Positions 58,372 through 64,000 of a stretch of 64,000 nt of DNA are shown here, in pieces (position 1 is the stretch's first letter; the number at the start of each line of letters is the position of its first letter). Source of the DNA: an uncultured Pelagibacteraceae bacterium (GTDB lineage: Bacteria; Pseudomonadota; Alphaproteobacteria; Pelagibacterales; Pelagibacteraceae). Below the pieces are notes generated by a model. It worked only from the letters and a program-made list of their open reading frames with translations. It made no database searches and was not told where the DNA came from. Position numbers and translations under genes: made by a program. The stretch covers positions 1 to 64,000 of the forward strand of contig CACCFT010000001.1 in NCBI GenBank assembly GCA_902545405.1, written 5' to 3'.

Positions 58372-59310
58372 ATGAAATTAATTAATTATATTATTTTTTT
58401 GACAATTCTAATCATTGGTAATGTAAATTCTAAAAATATTAATATTCAAGATATAACTTTTGAAGTTCCTCAAAGCCATATTTACATTGAATATACGAAT
58501 GATGAAGTTGAAGATTTTTTCCAGGAGTTTGTGAATTCAGCAAATATCAAGATGTATCTTCTGGGACCCAAAAAATATGTCGATTTAGAAAGAGCCATTT
58601 TAAATGGAGAAGATGTTATGAATAATCAATATGCAAAATCAATCATGAAAAAAATGGAAAAAAAGAGTTTCAAAGATGAGGTTCAAGCTTCTAAGTGGGT
58701 AATGTCAGAAGTAAAAAAAATAATGAAAAAGGAGAAAATTGATTTCATATCTTATGTAATATTTTCAGACCAAAATTTAAAAAATACTTTTTCTGATAAT
58801 GATTTTTCAGAAATTATTGATGAGCTAAATCAGATGAACTCTACTGAATTGGCTGAACAAACAAAAGAGATTAGAAAAATGATTACAAGTTTATCAGGTA
58901 ATAATAAAAGTATTCCAATTAATGATGATATGACGATAAATTTATCAAAATTTAAAATATCTAAAAATAAAAATAACCAATTATATCTAAAATCTTCAGG
59001 TGATTTTATTTATATATTTGGTCCTATGAGATTAGATATAGATTTAAATCTTTTTTTAACTGAGCATAATGATAAGGCAATTATGTTAATTTCAGCGTGT
59101 TATGTAAATTGCTCAAAATTTAATTCTAAATTTGATAAAATGAAAAAAAACTCATTCAATAATATTAAAATTAACAAAGCCAATTTAAAAGACAATAATG
59201 AAATCAAACCTAATATTATTAAACAATTAGAGGAATTAAATAAATTATATAAAATTGGTGTTTTAAGTGAAGACGAGTTTAAAAAAGCAAAGAAAAAAAT
59301 ATTAAATTAA
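58372..59310 (+). CDS. Unknown exported protein X with SHOCT-like tail, inside his operon
   Basis: A 312-residue protein I do not recognise. Residues 1-20 look like a signal peptide (MKLINYIIFLTILIIGNVNS). The middle is Lys/Asn/Asp-rich with two mixed alpha/beta stretches and no nameable motif. The last 30 residues, EELNKLYKIGVLSEDEFKKA then KKKILN, are a short C-terminal SHOCT-type helical hairpin. The tail is nearly repeated in the next gene. It lies 3 bp after hisH and 13 bp before protein Y; no link to histidine synthesis is evident. Confidence 0.75.
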   Translation: MKLINYIIFLTILIIGNVNSKNINIQDITFEVPQSHIYIEYTNDEVEDFFQEFVNSANIKMYLLGPKKYVDLERAILNGEDVMNNQYAKSIMKKMEKKSFKDEVQASKWVMSEVKKIMKKEKIDFISYVIFSDQNLKNTFSDNDFSEIIDELNQMNSTELAEQTKEIRKMITSLSGNNKSIPINDDMTINLSKFKISKNKNNQLYLKSSGDFIYIFGPMRLDIDLNLFLTEHNDKAIMLISACYVNCSKFNSKFDKMKKNSFNNIKINKANLKDNNEIKPNIIKQLEELNKLYKIGVLSEDEFKKAKKKILN

Positions 59311-59323
59311 GATATATTAAATT

Positions 59324-59983
59324 ATGAAAAAAAGTTTCTTCTTATTAATCTTAGTATCATTATGTTTCAATTTTTCAGTCGCATATTCAAATGTCAAATC
59401 ATATAAAAAGGGAAAAGGTGATCTAATTGTATCTGAAAATACAGCAAATGTTCTAGAATATTATTTTAGTGGTGGCAAGATGGGAAAGTTTGCTGAAAGT
59501 GAAGACCCTGGGTGGAAGCCTGGATTGATAGCAATATCTATTGATGGTCAATTTTACAATTTTTTTACACAACCAAAATGGTTACAAGACCACCAAATAA
59601 TGAGTGGGAATTATGCTGGAAGAGCTGTTAAAAAGTGTGAACAAATGGCAGTGGAATATAATGTTCCACAAAAATGTTTTTTATTTGCAAAAGGGTATAA
59701 GATAGTCTGGGATAACGGAACCACATCAAAAGAACGAAGAATTAAAAGAAGTGATATTAAAAATGGAAGAACAATTGAGATTTTAACAAACTTGGGATTC
59801 TATCTTGGATCTTATAATAACCAGAGTAACGATACAAAAGAAACAAATAATTTATCAACTGTAAATAATTCTGAAAAAGGTGAAGATGTGGTATCTAAAA
59901 TAAAAGAATTAAAACAATTGTTTGATGAAGGCATTTTATCTGAAGAAGAGTTTGAAAAAGCAAAGAAAAAAATATTAAAATAA
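59324..59983 (+). CDS. Unknown exported protein Y with SHOCT-like tail, inside his operon
   Basis: A 219-residue protein with a signal peptide (residues 1-20, ending SVAYS). The middle has a Gly/Trp-rich stretch (DPGWKPGLIAISIDGQFYNF near residue 61) and two cysteines (about 104 and 117) that could form a disulfide. The C-terminal 30 residues (KELKQLFDEGILSEEEFEKA then KKKILK) match protein X closely. Function unknown. The stop codon directly precedes hisA (TAA then GTG). Confidence 0.75.
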   Translation: MKKSFFLLILVSLCFNFSVAYSNVKSYKKGKGDLIVSENTANVLEYYFSGGKMGKFAESEDPGWKPGLIAISIDGQFYNFFTQPKWLQDHQIMSGNYAGRAVKKCEQMAVEYNVPQKCFLFAKGYKIVWDNGTTSKERRIKRSDIKNGRTIEILTNLGFYLGSYNNQSNDTKETNNLSTVNNSEKGEDVVSKIKELKQLFDEGILSEEEFEKAKKKILK

Positions 59984-60703
59984 GTGAAGATATTTCCAGC
60001 TATAGATATCAAGGATAAAAAATGTGTTAGATTAATAAAAGGAGACTTCGACAATAAAACTGAGTATGAAATGTCTCCTGTAGATCAAGCAGGAAATTAT
60101 AAACATAACGGATTTAAAAACTTACATATAGTTGATCTAGATGGCGCATTAACTGGAGTTCCAATTAATATTGATATTATTCAAGAAATAGTTAGAAAAT
60201 TTGACCTTAAAATAGAAATAGGAGGTGGAGTTAGAAACTTTGAAACTATTCAAAAATATATTGATACTGGTGTTGAAAAAGTAATATTGGGAAGTGCTGC
60301 CATTAAAGATAGAAGGTTTTTAGAAGAAGCTTGTAGAAAATTTCCTAAACAAATTGCCTTAGGTTTAGATGCAAAAGATGGTCATCTTGCAATTTCAGGG
60401 TGGACAGAGGAGTCTGATAAATTAACAACAGATTATTTAAAAAAAATAAATAATTATGGAGTAAGCAGAATTATTTACACAGACATTAATAGAGATGGAA
60501 CAAAAGAAAGCCCAAATTTTGAAGGAACACAAAAAGTGGCTGATATTTCAAATTGTCCAGTAGTTATATCTGGTGGCGTTTCATCAATTAACGATATTAA
60601 AAAAGCTAAAAATTTAAATAATATCGAAGGCGTTATAGTTGGGAAAGCTATATATGATGGAGACATAAAGTTAGATGAACTTGCAAAAGAAATAGATGCT
60701 TAA
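59984..60703 (+). CDS. hisA: HisA isomerase (ProFAR isomerase)
   Basis: Histidine pathway isomerase of 239 residues, a phosphate-binding TIM barrel. The GTG start at 59984 follows the stop of protein Y with no gap. [19 protein letters not shown] (catalytic Asp near residue 7), IEIGGGVRN near 75 and the C-terminal VISGGVSS phosphate loop near 193 are conserved. It overlaps hisF by 8 bp. Confidence 0.96.
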   Translation: MKIFPAIDIKDKKCVRLIKGDFDNKTEYEMSPVDQAGNYKHNGFKNLHIVDLDGALTGVPINIDIIQEIVRKFDLKIEIGGGVRNFETIQKYIDTGVEKVILGSAAIKDRRFLEEACRKFPKQIALGLDAKDGHLAISGWTEESDKLTTDYLKKINNYGVSRIIYTDINRDGTKESPNFEGTQKVADISNCPVVISGGVSSINDIKKAKNLNNIEGVIVGKAIYDGDIKLDELAKEIDA

Positions 60704-61448
60704 AAATAGAATTATTCCTTGTTTAGATGTTAAAAATGGTCGCGTTGTAAAAGGTATTAATTTTGTTGATCTTAAAGATGCAGGAGATCCTGTAGAACAA
60801 GCAAAAATTTATAGCGATAGCGGTGCAGATGAAATTTGCTTTTTAGACATCACTGCTTCAAATGAAAATAGAGATACTATTTATGAAGTGGTACATAAAA
60901 CTTCTAAAAAATGTTTCGTACCACTGACTGTAGGTGGTGGTGTTAGAAGTATTGATGATATTAATAAATTGCTTAATTGTGGGGCTGATAAAGTATCAAT
61001 CAATACAGCAGCTGTACAAAATGCAAAAGTTGTTGAAGATAGTTCTAGAAAATTTGGATCACAATGCATTGTTGTTGCTATAGACGCGAAAAGAAAAGAT
61101 GATGGTTGGGAAATCTTTACTCACGGTGGTAGAAATCCAACAGGCATAAACGCTTTAGAATTTGCTTCTAAAATGGAGAAATGTGGAGCGGGAGAGCTTC
61201 TCGTAACATCCATGGATAAAGATGGGACTCAATCAGGGTATGATATAGAATTGATGCAAAAGATATCATCAATGGTAAACATCCCAGTTATAGCATCAGG
61301 TGGAGTTGGAACTTTAGATCACTTAGTAGATGGAATAAAATCAGGTGCCAGTGCTGTTTTAGCTGCATCTATATTCCATTATGGTACTTTCTCAGTAAAT
61401 GAAGCTAAGCAATATTTGGCTTCAAAAGATATACCTGTTAGGATTTAG
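60696..61448 (+). CDS. hisF: Imidazole glycerol phosphate synthase cyclase subunit
   Basis: Cyclase half of IGP synthase; TIM barrel of 250 residues. [15 protein letters not shown] at the start (catalytic Asp10/11), [13 protein letters not shown] near 76, [14 protein letters not shown] near 175 and [12 protein letters not shown] near 197 are present. Confidence 0.97.
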   Translation: MLKNRIIPCLDVKNGRVVKGINFVDLKDAGDPVEQAKIYSDSGADEICFLDITASNENRDTIYEVVHKTSKKCFVPLTVGGGVRSIDDINKLLNCGADKVSINTAAVQNAKVVEDSSRKFGSQCIVVAIDAKRKDDGWEIFTHGGRNPTGINALEFASKMEKCGAGELLVTSMDKDGTQSGYDIELMQKISSMVNIPVIASGGVGTLDHLVDGIKSGASAVLAASIFHYGTFSVNEAKQYLASKDIPVRI

Positions 61449-61449
61449 A

Positions 61450-61722
61450 ATGTTAAAGATTTTAGAAGATCTAGTTATCCTTGCAAGAGAGAGAAAAAGT
61501 AACCCTGTTGAAGGCTCATACACTAATAAGCTTTTAGAAGACAAATCTTTAGCAAAAGAAAAGGTTTTAGAAGAAATAAATGAACTAATAGATGCCGTTG
61601 AGCAAGACTCTAATAAAATCCACGAAGCAGCAGATGTTTTATATCACTTAATCATGTACCTTGAAAAAAATGGAATAAAAATTGAAGAAGTAATGGAAGA
61701 ACTGAAGAGTAGAAAGAAATAA
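61450..61722 (+). CDS. hisE: Phosphoribosyl-ATP pyrophosphohydrolase
   Basis: Histidine pathway step 2. I chose the ATG at 61450, 1 bp after the hisF stop (MLKILEDLVILARER); the in-frame start 51 bp upstream lies in hisF. The 90-residue protein has the metal-binding EEINELIDAVEQ and HEAADVLYHLIMYL. Last gene of the operon. Confidence 0.95.
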   Translation: MLKILEDLVILARERKSNPVEGSYTNKLLEDKSLAKEKVLEEINELIDAVEQDSNKIHEAADVLYHLIMYLEKNGIKIEEVMEELKSRKK

Positions 61723-61733
61723 TAAACTACATC

Positions 61734-61763
61734 AGAGCGCGGGACTCATAAGCCCGAGGTCAG
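61734..61763 (+). repeat. Left tRNA-Met core repeat (direct repeat, copy A)
   Basis: The first 25 bases (61734-61758) are identical to 63236-63260; with one mismatch the match extends to 30 bp. It covers the end of the D arm and the anticodon arm of a tRNA with anticodon CAT. Copies lie 1502 bp apart in the same orientation. Confidence 0.9.
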
Positions 61764-61768
61764 TGGTT
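61734..61768 (+). pseudogene. tRNA-Met fragment A (internal part only)
   Basis: About 35 nt match an elongator-type tRNA-Met from the end of the D stem through the anticodon loop (CTCATAA) and variable loop into the T stem (GTCAGTGGTT). The acceptor stem, the D loop and the rest of the T arm are missing; the flanks do not resemble tRNA. Not a functional gene. Confidence 0.8.
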
Positions 61769-61813
61769 ATATAGCCTTAATACACAATCATTATTTGCAA
61801 ACAATAAAATATT

Positions 61814-61831
61814 GATCACACATAGATCACA
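61814..61831 (+). repeat. Tandem GATCACA pair upstream of protease
   Basis: GATCACA-CATA-GATCACA: two heptamers with an 11-bp period. The second copy continues into an inverted repeat, ATCACAGTGAT (61826-61836). A matching pair lies at 63126-63143. Confidence 0.75.
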
Positions 61832-61850
61832 GTGATAGAGTCTGTCTGTC

Positions 61851-63089
61851 ATGAAAAATAATTGGATCACAAAAATATTAAGCCTAATTGTTCTAATTAT
61901 ATTTTGTCCATATTCTGCAAATGCTGCAAAAATAATGAATAATAGTGACAACGTATTTACAATTTCGTGTGAAGGTAAAATAAATTCTGTCAATAGTGGA
62001 AGCTGGGGTACCGAAACAACATCTGATAGATTTTCTGAAGATTTAAAAATTATAGCTTTAGATAATAAAAAAATTTTTTCTGTAGAGATTGAGGATAGCA
62101 CAGATTATTACGCAAGAGATATGATATATTTTTTTGGAGCAAATTTAAAAACTGTCTCAAATGGAAAAACATTAATTATGAAATCCAAAGAAGTAGTATC
62201 TGATGATGGTGATTTAATAAGAAAAAATACAAAAATGAGGTTATCAATTACTAATGGCACTTATAATGGAGAATTCGATATTATATGGAAAGATGGATCA
62301 GCAAAAAGATTTAAAACAATTGATGCGGTATGTTCAGGCACCGATAGACTATTAGCATATATAAATGAAGAAAAAGAAATAGATCCACTTCCAAAAATTA
62401 AAGATGAGGAAATAGTACCTGCATCTTCAGGTACAGGTTTTTTTGTTTCAAAAAAGAGTCATATCATAACAAATTTTCATGTGATTGATAGTTGCTCGAA
62501 AGTAAAAGCAGTAACTAAAGGCAATGAATATGATACAGAAATTTTAGCTGTAGATAAAGTAAATGATCTTGCAATTTTAAAAACAAATTTTGTGCCAAAA
62601 AAAGTTTTTTCAATTTCTGATGAAGATGGTCAACTTTTAGAAGAAGTGATTGTAGCAGGATATCCTTTGGGAAAAAAAATTAGCGCGTCAATTAAAGCCA
62701 CTAGCGGAACAGTAACAGCTTTAGCTGGTTTAGGAGATAATTATGCAGAATTCCAAACAGATGCTGCGTTAAACTCAGGTAACAGTGGAGGACCTATAAT
62801 AAATGAGTATGGAAATGTTATAGGGGTCGCTGTTTCAAAAATTCAGCAAGAGGGAGTTGAAAGTTTCAATTTTGGAATTAAATCATCAGTCTTAAAAATA
62901 TTTGCAAACGCAAATGGTTTGAAATTCTTCCCACCAAATAACAGGGAAATGAAAAAAAAAGATTTAGGATCACTTATAACTGAAGCAACAATATATTTAG
63001 ATTGTTGGATGACAGGTAAAGAAATAAAAAGACTAATCTCACAAAATCAAAAATCTCAGAAAGCTTTTTATAGTAAGTTTATTAATTAG
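61851..63089 (+). CDS. Exported trypsin-like serine protease
   Basis: A 412-residue protein with a signal peptide cleaved near residue 25 (ANA), an unnamed beta-rich N-terminal domain (about 30-180), and a chymotrypsin-fold protease domain (about 190-365). The catalytic triad is visible: His210 in ITNFHVI, Asp239 in VNDLAIL, Ser312 in SGNSGGPI. No PDZ domain follows, unlike DegP; a 50-residue tail ends the protein. Substrate unknown. It lies alone between two tRNA-Met fragments, off the his operon. Confidence 0.85.
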   Translation: MKNNWITKILSLIVLIIFCPYSANAAKIMNNSDNVFTISCEGKINSVNSGSWGTETTSDRFSEDLKIIALDNKKIFSVEIEDSTDYYARDMIYFFGANLKTVSNGKTLIMKSKEVVSDDGDLIRKNTKMRLSITNGTYNGEFDIIWKDGSAKRFKTIDAVCSGTDRLLAYINEEKEIDPLPKIKDEEIVPASSGTGFFVSKKSHIITNFHVIDSCSKVKAVTKGNEYDTEILAVDKVNDLAILKTNFVPKKVFSISDEDGQLLEEVIVAGYPLGKKISASIKATSGTVTALAGLGDNYAEFQTDAALNSGNSGGPIINEYGNVIGVAVSKIQQEGVESFNFGIKSSVLKIFANANGLKFFPPNNREMKKKDLGSLITEATIYLDCWMTGKEIKRLISQNQKSQKAFYSKFIN

Positions 63090-63125
63090 ACGCGGGACAA
63101 AGCTTAATTTTTACCTTTAAAAAAG

Positions 63126-63143
63126 GATCACAATCTGATCACA
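63126..63143 (+). repeat. Tandem GATCACA pair downstream of protease
   Basis: GATCACA-ATCT-GATCACA, the same heptamer with the same 11-bp period and orientation as at 61814-61831. It lies 92 bp before the right tRNA core repeat. Confidence 0.75.
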
Positions 63144-63171
63144 CTCAGGTTGGAAATTACATAAATCTTGT

Positions 63172-63199
63172 TTGCATCAAAAAATAAAAGTAGTATAAA
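63172..63199 (+). promoter_or_regulatory. Candidate promoter of the truncated tRNA-Met
   Basis: TTGCAT at 63172-63177, 16-bp spacer, TATAAA at 63194-63199. It would start transcription around 63206, some 9 nt before the tRNA 5' end at 63215, the usual geometry for a tRNA gene. Confidence 0.5.
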
Positions 63200-63214
63200 C
63201 CAACAATTATTTAC

Positions 63215-63265
63215 GGCGGGGTAGCTCAGTTGGTTAGAGCGCGGGACTCATAAGCCCGAGTTCAG
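63215..63265 (+). pseudogene. tRNA-Met fragment B (5' half, 3' end lost)
   Basis: Acceptor 5' strand GGCGGGG, a full D arm (TAGCTCAGTTGGTTA) and the anticodon arm with CAT are intact, 46 nt from 63215 to 63260. The T arm and the acceptor 3' strand (expected CCCCGCC) are missing; the sequence runs directly into the 3' end of the TRAP gene. It cannot fold as a complete tRNA. Confidence 0.85.
63236..63265 (+). repeat. Right tRNA-Met core repeat (direct repeat, copy B)
   Basis: Positions 63236-63260 are identical to 61734-61758; the match is 29 of 30 up to 63265. Confidence 0.9.
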
Positions 63266-63276
63266 CTTTTCTCCCC

Positions 63277-64000
63277 TTATAATTTCCCAGGTAACCAAGT
63301 TGAGAATATTGGAAATAGAATCATTAGTATTCCATAAATTATTCCAACAATTGTAAATAGAGGAACTTCTTTGAAAGCTTTGGCTGGATTTTCTTTGATC
63401 ACACCTGCAGCTGTATAAATACCAACACATACGGGGGGTGTTATCATTCCTATTCCTGCAAAGGCTACGAACACTACATAAAGATGAAGTAAACTTTGAT
63501 TGAACGATAATGTGATTGCTGCAAAAATTGGAACAGTTAAATAAAAAACAGGAACAATTTCAATAAATGTTCCAAGAATTAAGCAAATTGCTCCTAGCAT
63601 TATCCAGAACAGATTTACGCTAACACCTTTGTCTGTGAAGAATGTAATAATTTTTTGAGGAGCCTGAGTGTATGTTAAAACGACACTTAAGAATGTTGCA
63701 GTTGCTATAATTGCGAAAATTACAGCTGTTATGATTGCAGTTTCCCTTAAACAGCTCATCAAAGATGAAAAAGTAAGTTCACGGTAAATTAAAAATCCAA
63801 TTAGAACTGCATATACTCCTGCAACAGCTGCAGATTCAGACGGAGTTAGTATACCAGCATAAATTCCACCCAAAATTATAACTGGAGTGATCAATGCGGG
63901 TAATGCAGCGATGAAAGAACTTACTCTTTCCTTAAAAGATGCCTTCTCATCTGTTCTAATATGCCTGCATTTAAACAAAACTAGAAGGACCATCAAAACA
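63277..64000 (-). CDS. TRAP transporter large permease (DctM-like), 5' part cut by window edge
   Basis: The visible 241 codons are the C-terminal half of a DctM-type membrane subunit (normally about 430 residues). Hydrophobic segments alternate with conserved stretches: ALITPVIILGGIYAGILTPSESAAVAGVYA, written here as a segment near 63805-63890, then GTFIEIVPVFYLTVPIFAA and the PPVCVGIY motif. Such transporters use a sodium gradient and a periplasmic binding protein to import organic acids, taurine-like or other small substrates. The frame continues past the right edge. Its stop lies 11 bp from the tRNA core repeat. Confidence 0.9.
   Translation of the reverse strand, partial: VLMVLLVLFKCRHIRTDEKASFKERVSSFIAALPALITPVIILGGIYAGILTPSESAAVAGVYAVLIGFLIYRELTFSSLMSCLRETAIITAVIFAIIATATFLSVVLTYTQAPQKIITFFTDKGVSVNLFWIMLGAICLILGTFIEIVPVFYLTVPIFAAITLSFNQSLLHLYVVFVAFAGIGMITPPVCVGIYTAAGVIKENPAKAFKEVPLFTIVGIIYGILMILFPIFSTWLPGKL

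Noticed and set aside
63215-63276. A functional, intact tRNA-Met gene
   Set aside because: No T arm or acceptor 3' strand pairs with GGCGGGG; only four C in a row occur downstream.
63248-63430. Small minus-strand ORF crossing the tRNA fragment and TRAP 3' end
   Set aside because: Antisense/out-of-frame shadow of the permease; Cys/Ser/Trp-rich nonsense sequence.
61723-64000. Integrase or transposase gene for the proposed insertion
   Set aside because: No recombinase-like reading frame on either strand of this stretch; only the protease and the TRAP permease are present.
1-64000. CRISPR arrays, rRNA genes, insertion sequences
   Set aside because: No regularly spaced repeats, rRNA-like sequence or inverted-repeat-bounded transposase seen anywhere.

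Overview
The window is AT-rich alphaproteobacterial chromosome that looks like SAR11 (Pelagibacterales). Genes are packed tightly, with 1-20 bp overlaps and very few intergenic spaces. Base composition and codon use are A/T-driven and rich in Lys, Asn and Ile. The gene order is the alphaproteobacterial core order (tsaB-fur-miaB-phoH-ybeY-lnt-metK; nusA-infB-rbfA-rpsO-pnp; leuS-lptE-holA; parB-parA-rsmG-mnmG-mnmE-rho-hem), with several usual members missing. I ran no database search; all calls rest on motifs, gene order and reading the bases.

Layout. 1-12.4 kb, minus strand: two operons, tsaB-fur-miaB-phoH-ybeY-lnt-metK and nusA-infB-rbfA-rpsO-pnp, separated by an intrinsic terminator that touches the nusA ribosome-binding site. 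12.3-23.1 kb, mixed strands: envelope and housekeeping genes (polysaccharide deacetylase, Bax-like glucosaminidase, NfuA-like protein, trpS, murJ, malic enzyme, BON lipoprotein, rsmI, LpoA-like protein, rdgB). 23.1-30.5 kb, plus strand: grpE-dnaK-dnaJ, a methyltransferase-fold protein, a small zinc-ribbon protein, dapB, a 40-codon ORF, nth and a PfkB kinase. 30.5-34.6 kb: an unlisted 42-residue ArfA-like gene, a receiver-less winged-helix regulator, an L,D-transpeptidase, a YggS/ThiE-like divergent pair whose start codons share the palindrome ATGCAT, and a porin with a strong RBS and a bidirectional terminator.

34-53 kb appears to hold the chromosome origin. oriC is placed at 48833-49113, between hemE and a DUF299 kinase gene as in Caulobacter. 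It carries DnaA-box-like sequences, and gene direction diverges there. A perfect 16-bp parS site lies inside rsmG, about 8 kb away and next to parAB, and a weaker copy lies in mnmG. Right of oriC run the DUF299 gene, maf, aroE, an SDR gene, coaE and dnaQ. 53.3-57.1 kb holds secB, fxsA, timA, smr and hslUV.

57.1-61.7 kb is a his operon (hisB-hisH-X-Y-hisA-hisF-hisE). Two unknown exported proteins, X and Y, each with a C-terminal SHOCT-like tail, sit in its middle. Past hisE the order breaks. A secreted trypsin-like protease is bracketed by two truncated elongator-type tRNA-Met fragments sharing a 25-bp identical core, with paired GATCACA repeats just inside both ends. A TRAP-transporter permease gene then runs off the right edge. 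This boundary is the most unusual part of the window; it may be an integration scar or an assembly join.
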